A stretch of DNA of 21,212 nucleotides from Streptomyces regalis (lineage in GTDB: Bacteria > Actinomycetota > Actinomycetes > Streptomycetales > Streptomycetaceae). The translations under genes were made by a program, and so were the position numbers. The notes under the pieces are model-generated. The model saw only the letters and a list, made by a program, of their open reading frames with translations, had not been told where the DNA came from and ran no database searches. The stretch spans positions 1 to 21,212 of the forward strand of contig NZ_LLZG01000037.1 of NCBI RefSeq assembly GCF_001509475.1, written 5' to 3'. Below, in pieces: positions 14,754-21,212 of the stretch (position 1 is the stretch's first letter; each line of letters opens with the position of its first letter).

Positions 14754-16874
14754 ATGAACAAGAACATCCGTCGTTCGATCGTCATAGCCGCCGGTGTCAC
14801 CGGCGCCTGGGCGCTCGGTTCGGCCGCCGCCAGCGCGGACGAACTGCCCGCCTCCACCCTCTCCGTACCGGACACGACCACCGACGCGACCGCCGCGGCC
14901 GACAGCGCCGACGACCCCGGCCTGCTCGACGCCGTCACCGGCACCGTCAACGGCGTCGTCTCCGACGTGACCGACACCGTCTCCGGCATCACCGGCACGG
15001 CCACCGACACGATCACCGACACCGCCGGCACGGCCCGGACGGCGCCCGAGAGCACCGCCGAACAGGCCCGCCGCTACGTCGACGCCAAGGTCACCGTCCC
15101 GTCCGCCACCCAGGCCACCAAGGCCGCCAAGGCAAAGGGCGCAGCCCAGGTCATCCAGGGCGCCAAGGCCGCCCGCGCGGACAAGGCCGCCGCGCAGGCC
15201 GAGGCCAAGGTTTCCGCGGGCGCCGACGCCGTCACCGACGTCAGGAACGCACCGCAGGACGCCCCGGACCTCCCCGGCATCGACTACCTCTTCGGCCCCC
15301 TCGCCGCCTTCGCCCCCGAGTTGGAAAAGGCGCTCGCCGCCGCCCAGACGAAGCTGCAGGGCACGCAGGCGGCGGCCCGTTCGCAGGCGCAGGGCGTCGA
15401 GGGCGTCGTACGGACGAAGGCGCAGTACGCCGTCGCGGGCGCGGGTCGCACCGCGGCGGGCGTGCAGGGCGCCGGGCAGGCTGCCGTCGCCTACGCCGAC
15501 AGCAGGGCCGCGGGCACGGCAACGGCCGCCAAGTCCACGGCCACCGGCAAGGCCACCGCCGTCAAGGGGGCCGCCGAGGCCTCCGTCTCGGCCGTCCCCA
15601 GCCATGTCACCGGCACGGTCGGCGGCGTCGAGCAGCGGGTCGTCGGCAAGGTCAGCACGGTCCCCGGCACGGTCAACCCGGTCGTCGAGCAGACCGCCGA
15701 CGCGGCCGTTCCGCCGCTCGCCACCGAGGCCGTGCACGGTGTCCAGCCCGTCGCCGGGCACGCCGTCGCCGGCGTCGTCCCCGCAGCCCAGCACGCCGTC
15801 GCCGGTGTCGCCCCCACCGCCACCCACGCCGTGGCCGGGGTCACCCCGGTCGCCGGGAACGCGGTGGCCGGCGTCCAGCCGGTGGCCTTCGGCGCGGTGG
15901 CCGGGGTGCAGCCGGTCGTCGGCCACGCGGTGGACGGCGTCGTGCCGGTCGCCCAGGGCGCGGTGGCCGGGGTCGCCCGCACCGCCGGGTACACGGTCGA
16001 TGCCGCTACCGCGCTGGCGTACGGCGTCGTCGCCGACGTACAGCACGTGGCCGGTCAGGCCGTCGCCGGTGTCCAGCCGGTTGCCGCCGGTGCCGTCCAG
16101 GGAGTCCAGCCGGTCGCCGGTGGGGTCGTGCAGGGCGTGCAGCCGGTGGCCCACGGCGCGGTGGGCGACGTACAGCACTTCGCCCACGGCACCGTCGCCG
16201 ACGTCCAGCCCCTCGCCTACGGCGCCGTCGCCGACGTCCAGCCGGTCGCGCAGGGCGTCACCGCGGACGTGCCGCCGTACGCCACCGGCCTGGCCGGCCA
16301 GGTAACCGGCGACGGCACCGGTGCCGTTCTGCCGCCGGTCGCCGACACGGCCGTGCACGGCGTCGTGCCGGTCGCCGGGCAGGCCGTCGGGGACGCGGGT
16401 GCGCTGGCGTACGGCGTGGTCGGCGACGTCCGGCCCTTCGCGGGCGGTGTCGTCGGCGAGGTCGACCCCTTCGCGTACGGGGTGGCCGGGCAGGCCGTCC
16501 CCTTCGCCGAGGGCGTCGCCGCTCACACGCAGCCGTTCGCGTATGGCGTCACCGGCGCCGTGCAGCCCGTCGTGGACACGGTCATGGACACCGTCCAGCC
16601 GGTCGTGCAGGGCGTCGGCGGCAGCACCGCGAACCTGGCGTACGGCGTGGTCGGCGACGTCCAGCCCTTCGCGGGCGGCGTCGTCGGGCAGGTCAACCCC
16701 TTCGCCCACGGTGTCGCGGGCCACGCCACGCCCTTCGCCGGGGATCTGACCGGGACCGTCCAGGACTCGGCAGGCCCGCTGGCCGGCAACGCCGTCACCG
16801 GCGTCCAGCACGTGACCCACTCGATGACGCCGGGTTACGCGCAGGACGTCCACGGCGGCGCGTACGGCATCTGA
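14754..16874 (+). CDS. Secreted Ala/Val-rich protein with about 29 eleven-residue repeats
   Basis: 706 aa from ATG 14754. The N-terminus MNKNIRRSIVIAAGVTGAWA, followed by LGSAAASADE, is a classic signal peptide with cleavage after ASA. A Thr/Asp-rich region (VTGTVNGVVSDVTDTVSGIT) and an Ala/Lys/Gln-rich helical section follow. From residue 325 to 511 there are 17 in-phase 11-residue units such as GAVAGVQPVVG and GAVADVQPVAQ; after a 20-residue break, 12 more occupy 532-663, now with PFAG/PFAY ends. No enzyme motif or cell-wall anchor is seen. The ribosome site is weak. No C-terminal membrane helix is present, so it is probably released or held in the wall by the repeats. Function unknown. Confidence 0.8.
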   Translation: MNKNIRRSIVIAAGVTGAWALGSAAASADELPASTLSVPDTTTDATAAADSADDPGLLDAVTGTVNGVVSDVTDTVSGITGTATDTITDTAGTARTAPESTAEQARRYVDAKVTVPSATQATKAAKAKGAAQVIQGAKAARADKAAAQAEAKVSAGADAVTDVRNAPQDAPDLPGIDYLFGPLAAFAPELEKALAAAQTKLQGTQAAARSQAQGVEGVVRTKAQYAVAGAGRTAAGVQGAGQAAVAYADSRAAGTATAAKSTATGKATAVKGAAEASVSAVPSHVTGTVGGVEQRVVGKVSTVPGTVNPVVEQTADAAVPPLATEAVHGVQPVAGHAVAGVVPAAQHAVAGVAPTATHAVAGVTPVAGNAVAGVQPVAFGAVAGVQPVVGHAVDGVVPVAQGAVAGVARTAGYTVDAATALAYGVVADVQHVAGQAVAGVQPVAAGAVQGVQPVAGGVVQGVQPVAHGAVGDVQHFAHGTVADVQPLAYGAVADVQPVAQGVTADVPPYATGLAGQVTGDGTGAVLPPVADTAVHGVVPVAGQAVGDAGALAYGVVGDVRPFAGGVVGEVDPFAYGVAGQAVPFAEGVAAHTQPFAYGVTGAVQPVVDTVMDTVQPVVQGVGGSTANLAYGVVGDVQPFAGGVVGQVNPFAHGVAGHATPFAGDLTGTVQDSAGPLAGNAVTGVQHVTHSMTPGYAQDVHGGAYGI
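15726..16742 (+). repeat. 33-bp coding repeats, 17 + 12 copies
   Basis: Units of 33 bp run from 15726 to 16286 and, after a 60-bp interruption, from 16347 to 16742. The consensus is (G/H)AVAGVQPVA(x): small-residue position 1, Val at 3 and 6, Pro at 8. Nucleotide identity between units is moderate, so this is an old, diverged array rather than a fresh expansion. Confidence 0.9.
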
Positions 16875-17008
16875 CCGCACCACCCCCCGCCGCCACGGCG
16901 GGCGCGACCACCGCGCCCCCGAGGCGACCGACCGACTCCGCGGGGCAGACGGATCCGGACGGCCGAACTCCGTCGGCCGATCCGACCGGAACCCCGCGGA
17001 AGGGCCGC

Positions 17009-17034
17009 GTGATCCCCATTGGGGTGGGGATCAC
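17009..17034 (+). terminator. Perfect 10-bp hairpin after the repeat-protein gene
   Basis: GTGATCCCCA pairs with TGGGGATCAC around TTGGGG. It lies 135 nt after the stop of the repeat-protein gene. No U-run follows. Confidence 0.6.
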
Positions 17035-17086
17035 CGGCCCAGAGCCCACAGGGGCGGCCCATTCGTGCCCCTTCGGGCTGCTCAAG

Positions 17087-17122
17087 GGACCTCACCGGGT
17101 CAACCCCAGCCCGGTGGGGTCC
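17087..17122 (+). terminator. 13-bp hairpin followed by a T-rich stretch
   Basis: Arms 17087-17099 and 17110-17122 pair over 13 positions with a single G-U type mismatch and a 10-nt loop; TTCCCTGTT follows. This is the better terminator candidate upstream of sucC. Confidence 0.75.
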
Positions 17123-17203
17123 TTCCCTGTTGCGCTACCGGTGCGCTACCGGAACCTCACACGCGGCACGCCGTGCCAGAGATCTTTGCTGATGGCGGCA
17201 TCA

Positions 17204-17219
17204 TGTGACAGGTATCACC
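17204..17219. promoter_or_regulatory. CRP-like site upstream of sucC
   Basis: TGTGA-CAGGTA-TCACC matches the classical TGTGA-N6-TCACA layout at all but the last base, and the streptomycete Crp motif GTG-N6-GNCAC at all but one fixed base. If transcription begins near 17274, its centre lies near -62, a usual activator position. Confidence 0.45.
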
Positions 17220-17238
17220 GCTCAGGTGTGACCCTCGA

Positions 17239-17267
17239 TTTAGGGGCCTCCTGCAAGCAGCGATAAC
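17239..17267 (+). promoter_or_regulatory. Weak candidate sucC promoter
   Basis: TTTAGG (17239-17244) and GATAAC (17262-17267) are spaced 17 nt. The -10 is fair and the -35 is poor, which fits an activator-dependent promoter. The leader would be about 128 nt. Confidence 0.3.
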
Positions 17268-17401
17268 CTGCGAGACGGACATGCCGCGCGCTCGGACACC
17301 GTGTGCGCCTCCCTTGTGACAGACGGCGGACGTCACGTTGCCCTTCGCGGCACGCCCACGCATCCAACGAACCGCGAGATCACTGATAGGGACGGAAGCG
17401 C

Positions 17402-18583
17402 GTGGACCTGTTCGAGTACCAGGCGAGGGACCTCTTCGCCAAGCACGATGTACCGGTGCTGGCCGGTGAAGTCATCGACACGCCTGAGGCGGCCCGCGCA
17501 GCCACTGAGCGCCTCGGTGGCAAGTCCGTCGTCAAGGCACAGGTGAAGGTCGGCGGCCGTGGCAAGGCCGGCGGCGTCAAGCTCGCCGCGAGCGCGGACG
17601 AGGCCGTCGCCCGGGCGACCGACATCCTCGGCATGGACATCAAGGGCCACACGGTCCACAAGGTCATGATCGCCGAGACGGCCCCGGAGATCCTGGAGGA
17701 GTACTACGTCTCCTTCCTCCTCGACCGTGCCAACCGCACCTTCCTCTCCATCGCCTCCGTCGAGGGCGGCGTGGAGATCGAGGAGGTGGCGGCCACCCGT
17801 CCGGAGGCCGTCGCCAAGATCGCGATCGACGCCATCGACGGCGTGGACGAGGCCAAGGCCCGCGAGATCGTCGAGGCCGCCAAGTTCCCGGCCGAGGTCG
17901 CGGACAAGGTCGTCAACGTCCTGATCACGCTGTGGGACACCTTCATCAAGTCGGACGCCCTCCTCGTCGAGGTCAACCCGCTCGCGAAGGTCGCCTCCGG
18001 TGACGTCATCGCCCTCGACGGCAAGGTGTCGCTCGACGAGAACGCCGAGTTCCGCCACCCCGAGTACGAGGAGCTCCACGACAAGGACGCGGCCAACCCG
18101 CTCGAGGCCGCGGCCAAGGCGAAGGGCCTCAACTACGTCAAGCTCGAGGGCGAGGTCGGCATCATCGGCAACGGCGCGGGTCTCGTCATGAGCACCCTGG
18201 ACGTCGTCGCGTACGCCGGTGAGGAGCACGGCAACGTCAAGCCGGCCAACTTCCTGGACATCGGCGGTGGCGCCTCCGCCCAGGTCATGGCCAACGGCCT
18301 CGAGATCATCCTCGGCGACCCGGACGTCAAGTCCGTCTTCGTCAACGTCTTCGGTGGCATCACCGCCTGTGACGAGGTCGCCAACGGCATCGTCCAGGCC
18401 CTGAAGCTCCTCGAGGACCGCGGCGAGGAAGTCACCAAGCCCCTCGTCGTCCGTCTCGACGGCAACAACGCCGAGCTCGGCCGGCAGATCCTCACCGACG
18501 CGGCCCACCCGCTGGTCCAGCGCGTCGACACCATGGACGGCGCGGCCGACAAGGCCGCCGAACTGGCACACGCCGCCAAGTAA
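17402..18583 (+). CDS. sucC: Succinyl-CoA synthetase (ADP-forming), beta subunit
   Basis: 393 aa from GTG 17402, preceded by GGGACGGAAG. It forms the TCA-cycle enzyme that makes succinate and ATP or GTP from succinyl-CoA, with SucD. The N-terminal ATP-grasp domain is clear: [56 protein letters not shown]. The C-terminal CoA-ligase domain has [14 protein letters not shown] and NFLDIGGGA. Length and motifs are normal for the family. sucD follows after 27 bp in the same direction, so the two form an operon. Nucleotide preference (ATP or GTP) is not decided from sequence. Confidence 0.97.
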   Translation: MDLFEYQARDLFAKHDVPVLAGEVIDTPEAARAATERLGGKSVVKAQVKVGGRGKAGGVKLAASADEAVARATDILGMDIKGHTVHKVMIAETAPEILEEYYVSFLLDRANRTFLSIASVEGGVEIEEVAATRPEAVAKIAIDAIDGVDEAKAREIVEAAKFPAEVADKVVNVLITLWDTFIKSDALLVEVNPLAKVASGDVIALDGKVSLDENAEFRHPEYEELHDKDAANPLEAAAKAKGLNYVKLEGEVGIIGNGAGLVMSTLDVVAYAGEEHGNVKPANFLDIGGGASAQVMANGLEIILGDPDVKSVFVNVFGGITACDEVANGIVQALKLLEDRGEEVTKPLVVRLDGNNAELGRQILTDAAHPLVQRVDTMDGAADKAAELAHAAK

Positions 18584-18610
18584 GCACTCAGGACGAGGAC
18601 ACAACACACC

Positions 18611-19495
18611 ATGGCTATCTGGCTCAACAAGGACAGCAAGGTCATCGTCCAGGGCATGACCGGCTCCACCGGCATGAAGCACACCAAGCTCATGCTCGGT
18701 GACGGCACCGAGGTCGTGGGCGGCGTGAACCCGCGCAAGGCGGGCACCTCCGTGGACTTCGACGGCAACGAGGTACCCGTGTTCGGGACCGTCGCCGAGG
18801 CCATCGAGAAGACCGGCGCCAACGTCTCCGTCATCTTCGTGCCGGAGAAGTTCACCAAGGACGCGGTCGTCGAGGCCATCGACGCCGAGATCCCGCTGGC
18901 CGTCGTGATCACCGAGGGCATCGCCGTGCACGACACGGCCGCCTTCTGGGCGTACGCCGGCAAGAAGGGCAACAAGACCCGCATCATCGGCCCGAACTGC
19001 CCCGGCATCATCACCCCGGGCCAGTCCAACGTCGGCATCATCCCGGGCGACATCACCAAGCCGGGCCGTATCGGCCTGGTCTCGAAGTCCGGCACGCTGA
19101 CGTACCAGATGATGTACGAGCTGCGTGACATCGGCTTCTCGACCGCCGTCGGCATCGGTGGCGACCCGATCATCGGCACCACGCACATCGACGCGCTCGC
19201 CGCGTTCCAGGACGACCCCGACACCGACCTGATCGTCATGATCGGTGAGATCGGCGGCGACGCCGAGGAGCGGGCCGCGGCCTTCATCAAGGAGAACGTG
19301 ACCAAGCCGGTCGTCGGCTACGTCGCGGGCTTCACCGCGCCCGAGGGCAAGACCATGGGCCACGCCGGCGCCATCGTCTCCGGTTCGTCCGGCACCGCCC
19401 AGGCGAAGAAGGAGGCCCTCGAGGCCGCCGGCGTCAAGGTCGGCAAGACGCCGACCGAGACGGCCAAGCTCGCGCGCGAGATCCTGGGCGGCTGA
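18611..19495 (+). CDS. sucD: Succinyl-CoA synthetase (ADP-forming), alpha subunit
   Basis: 294 aa from ATG 18611. It carries the CoA-binding Rossmann domain ([20 protein letters not shown]), the [11 protein letters not shown] segment, [14 protein letters not shown] and the active-site His251 in GHAGAIVSG, which is phosphorylated in the reaction. Length is normal for the family. An AGGACGAGG stretch is the likely ribosome site, with a somewhat long spacing. The gene ends just before a strong hairpin and faces a minus-strand gene. Confidence 0.97.
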   Translation: MAIWLNKDSKVIVQGMTGSTGMKHTKLMLGDGTEVVGGVNPRKAGTSVDFDGNEVPVFGTVAEAIEKTGANVSVIFVPEKFTKDAVVEAIDAEIPLAVVITEGIAVHDTAAFWAYAGKKGNKTRIIGPNCPGIITPGQSNVGIIPGDITKPGRIGLVSKSGTLTYQMMYELRDIGFSTAVGIGGDPIIGTTHIDALAAFQDDPDTDLIVMIGEIGGDAEERAAAFIKENVTKPVVGYVAGFTAPEGKTMGHAGAIVSGSSGTAQAKKEALEAAGVKVGKTPTETAKLAREILGG

Positions 19496-19524
19496 AGGTA
19501 GTTACGGCTGTCAGCTGAACGTCG

Positions 19525-19557
19525 GTGGGCCCGTTCCCTGCGTGGGGGCGGGCCCAC
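19525..19557. terminator. Bidirectional terminator hairpin after sucD
   Basis: GTGGGCCCG (19525-19533) pairs perfectly with CGGGCCCAC (19549-19557) around a 15-nt loop. It lies 29 nt after the sucD stop, between convergent genes. Confidence 0.75.
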
Positions 19558-19675
19558 GGCGTTGTCGCCAGCCGCGCTGACGGGTGCCGCCCTCTTCGGG
19601 TCGGGAGCCGCCCCAGCGGCATGACTGCCCGCAGGCGGAGGACGGCCGTAGTCGCATGGCGAGTTGCCGCATCGT

Positions 19676-20590
19676 TCACTCCGTCTGCGGCACCAGCCGT
19701 TCCGGCCCGTTCTGCGCCTGCGACCTCAACTTGGCCCGCAGCTCAACCTCCTTCTCCGACAACGGCCCCGGCGCCACCCGCGGCGGTACGCCGAGCACCG
19801 TCTGCCCCGGCGGCACCGGTGGCTCGTAATGTGTCGGAGCCGTCCGCAGCGTGAGCACCGTCGTGCCGATGAGGGCCACCGTGAACGCGATCGCCGCGCG
19901 CGTCCAGAAGAGGGCCCGGCGTTCGCTGCCCTCGCGTACCGTCGTCGGCTTGGCCGCGCGCAAGCGCTCCGCGGAGGCCAGTTCGGCCAGCCGGCGGTGG
20001 AGTTCGGTGGGGTCGGCCAGGCCCGGGAGGCGGGCGGCGACCGCGGCGCGGGCGTGCAGGAGGCGGTTCGCGGCCGCCGGGGTGCTCGCCTCCGTCTCCG
20101 CCGCAGTGTCGGGCAGGTCGAGGCCCACACCGTCGTAGAGGAGAAGCGTGCGGCGCTGTGGCGCCGTGAGGTCGAGGAGTACGTCCAGCAAGACGCGGTC
20201 GGAGGCGTCCGGCGGTGGGGGTTCGGGGTGCCGGTAGCGGGGGCGGAACCGGTGCCAGGGGGAGAGGGCGCAGTCGTACGCCGTCGCCCGCACCCAGCCC
20301 GCCGGGTCCCGGTCACGGGCCAACTCCGGCCAACGCTGCCAGGCGAGTTGGAAGGCCCGCTCGACCGATTCGCGGGCGAGTTCGCGGCGCCCGGTGAGCA
20401 GGTACGTCTGCCGTACGAGCGCGGGGGCGCAGAAGGCGTAGAGCGCGTCGAAGGCCTGGGCGGGGGTGAGGGGGCGTTCGGTCGGCTGACGTGTCATCAC
20501 CTCAAGCTCTTCCGGGGCCTCCTGACCTTCCGTCTTCTCCACGAGGGACCTGAGCAGTTGCGCGTGCGCCTCTCCGGGACTCTGCGTCAC
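19676..20590 (-). CDS. Sigma-factor-like protein with a C-terminal membrane anchor
   Basis: 304 aa from GTG 20590, with AAGGGGCG upstream; ATG 20497 is an in-frame alternative (273 aa). Residues about 45-120 (FDALYAFCAPALVRQTYLLTG, ESVERAFQLAWQRWPELA, WVRATAYDCA) look like sigma-70 region 2. Residues about 134-190 (LLDVLLDLTAPQRRTLLLYD, AAANRLLHARAAVAARLPGL) look like a region 4 helix-turn-helix. The middle PRYRHPEPPPPD is a Pro-rich linker. A single membrane helix follows at about 226-248 (ALFWTRAAIAFTVALIGTT), then a Pro-rich tail outside. A sigma-like body tied to the membrane is unusual. No anti-sigma gene is adjacent. It may be a degenerate ECF-type regulator whose activity as a sigma factor is uncertain. 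Confidence 0.75.
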   Translation of the reverse strand: MTQSPGEAHAQLLRSLVEKTEGQEAPEELEVMTRQPTERPLTPAQAFDALYAFCAPALVRQTYLLTGRRELARESVERAFQLAWQRWPELARDRDPAGWVRATAYDCALSPWHRFRPRYRHPEPPPPDASDRVLLDVLLDLTAPQRRTLLLYDGVGLDLPDTAAETEASTPAAANRLLHARAAVAARLPGLADPTELHRRLAELASAERLRAAKPTTVREGSERRALFWTRAAIAFTVALIGTTVLTLRTAPTHYEPPVPPGQTVLGVPPRVAPGPLSEKEVELRAKLRSQAQNGPERLVPQTE

Positions 20591-20607
20591 GATACGCCCC
20601 TTCGTGC

Positions 20608-20632
20608 GAAAAAGTACATAAACATATATTGA
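20608..20632. promoter_or_regulatory. AT-rich patch in the divergent promoter region
   Basis: A 25-bp stretch rich in A and T (GAAAAAGTACATAAACATAT and beyond) stands out in this GC-rich sequence. It lies between the start of the sigma-like gene and the DUF6350 gene, where both promoters must be. Clear -35/-10 pairs were not assigned. Confidence 0.4.
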
Positions 20633-20686
20633 GCGACACATCGGAGGTTCGCCTGTTACGGCGGAAAAGCGCGTGTCGTTGGGAGC

Positions 20687-21212
20687 ATGGCGGGCGTGAT
20701 CGACATGACCGCTCGCCGAACGCCTCCGTCGCCCCTGCTCACGCGGCTGCGCGGCCGAACGCCCGGGCTGGGCGCCAGCCTTCTGTCCGGCGCGGTGGCG
20801 GCCGGGCTGGGGCTCGGTGTGTTCGCCGTGCTGGTGATGGTGCTGTGGGTCAGTTCGCCGTATCCCGACAGCGGGCCGGGGGGCGCGCTGCGCATCGCCG
20901 CCGTGCTGTGGCTGCTGGCGCACGGCGCCGAACTGGTCCGCACCGACACCCTCTCCGGCGTCCCCGCCCCCATGGGGGTCACCCCGTTGCTGCTGGTCGT
21001 CCTGCCGGTGCTGCTGGTGCACAGGGCGGCGCGTGACACGGCGGCGGACAGGGGTGACGGGGCGCCGCTGGTGGCGGGGCGTACGGCGTGGACGGGCGTC
21101 GTGCTCGGGTACCTCGGGGTCGGGGCGGCGGCCGCGGTGTACGCGGCGGGCGGCGAGCTGCGGCCGGCGTGGTGGTCGACCGGGATGTGGGTGCCGGCGG
21201 TCGTGATGGGGG
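20687..21212 (+). CDS. DUF6350 multi-pass membrane protein, 5' part
   Basis: The frame from ATG 20687 runs off the window end (175 codons seen). GTG 20696 and ATG 20705 are in-frame alternatives, and no start has an ideal ribosome site; GGGAG at 20681-20685 fits GTG 20696 best. After a basic N-terminus ([20 protein letters not shown]), at least four hydrophobic segments follow: about residues 31-57 ([20 protein letters not shown]), 69-85, 100-116 ([16 protein letters not shown]) and 135-155. [21 protein letters not shown] and [20 protein letters not shown] are features I recall from DUF6350 proteins. In streptomycetes this gene lies just before the purN-purH genes, by memory. Function unknown. 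Confidence 0.8.
   Translation, partial: MAGVIDMTARRTPPSPLLTRLRGRTPGLGASLLSGAVAAGLGLGVFAVLVMVLWVSSPYPDSGPGGALRIAAVLWLLAHGAELVRTDTLSGVPAPMGVTPLLLVVLPVLLVHRAARDTAADRGDGAPLVAGRTAWTGVVLGYLGVGAAAAVYAAGGELRPAWWSTGMWVPAVVMG

Larger units (their letters stand above)
16875..17401 (+). other. 527-bp region between the repeat protein and sucC
   Basis: No gene seen. It holds two strong hairpins (17009-17034, 17087-17122), a CRP-like palindrome (17204-17219) and the sucC promoter region and leader. A small RNA between the two hairpins is possible but unsupported. Confidence 0.55.

Noticed and set aside
13635..16883. 1082-codon open frame on the minus strand across both secreted-protein genes
   Set aside because: It is an antisense shadow of GC-rich repeat coding. 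The product is an Asp/Gly/Val/Arg-rich mirror of the repeats, and the plus-strand genes have signal peptides.
14567..17266. 899-codon open frame on the plus strand
   Set aside because: Its product is extremely Arg/Gly-rich (runs like RRRRRR), typical of a +1 shadow frame of the Ala/Val repeat gene.
17333..19363. 676-codon minus-strand frame over sucCD
   Set aside because: Antisense shadow of two certain genes, with Asp/Val/Gly/Leu-biased sequence and no domain.
20591..21022. Upstream extension of the sigma-like gene (448-aa reading)
   Set aside because: It would run antisense through the DUF6350 gene, and its His/Gln/Arg-rich sequence is a shadow.

Overview
The window reads as Streptomyces or a very close actinobacterial relative. 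GC content is very high, coding regions have strong third-position GC, GTG and TTG starts are common, and I recognise most of the order M23 peptidase - lipase - icmB - DUF5691 - SWIM - MoxR - DUF5682 - VWA - two secreted repeat proteins - sucC - sucD - sigma-like protein - DUF6350. From memory, not from a search, S. coelicolor has this order around sucCD. It is therefore largely a core-chromosome region, with one piece of a transposase at the left edge.

Layout. (1) 1-160: tail of an IS481-like transposase whose last codons are out of frame, followed by a strong hairpin. (2) 160-2816, minus strand: a membrane-anchored M23/LytM-type endopeptidase and, upstream of it, a lipase-type alpha/beta hydrolase. 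(3) 2817-3463: a 647-bp gap ending in a perfect 12-bp palindrome ahead of icmB, the small cobalamin-binding subunit of isobutyryl-CoA mutase. (4) 3964-13134: two divergent transcription units. The minus unit carries a SWIM zinc-finger protein and a DUF5691 protein. The plus unit carries a MoxR AAA+ ATPase, a 40-codon coupled ORF, a DUF5682 protein, an unlisted 57-aa ORF and a VWA protein. (5) 13446-16874: two secreted repeat-rich proteins; the second holds about 29 copies of an 11-residue repeat. (6) 17402-19495: sucC-sucD, succinyl-CoA synthetase of the TCA cycle. (7) 19676-20590, minus: a sigma-factor-like protein with a C-terminal membrane anchor. (8) 20687 to the end: the start of a DUF6350 multi-pass membrane protein.

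The most interesting part is the MoxR/VWA/SWIM/DUF5682/DUF5691 module. MoxR ATPases and VWA proteins commonly act as motor-adaptor pairs. DUF5682 carries motifs (GxRHH, IEGP, GxWH) that resemble the TraB/TIKI/EreA-like hydrolase superfamily. The gene set resembles the uncharacterised E. coli yehL-yehM-yehP-yehQ cluster. Between the two divergent units lies a perfect 11-bp inverted repeat. Each arm is the -35-like half of the RecA-independent DNA-damage promoter (RecA-NDp, bound by PafBC in mycobacteria). The arm facing the SWIM gene has an exact TTGTCAGTG-N8-TANNNT match and would start transcription at or next to the SWIM ATG, giving a leaderless mRNA. This suggests, as inference, that an uncharacterised AAA+/VWA machine is induced by DNA damage in both directions from one small control region.
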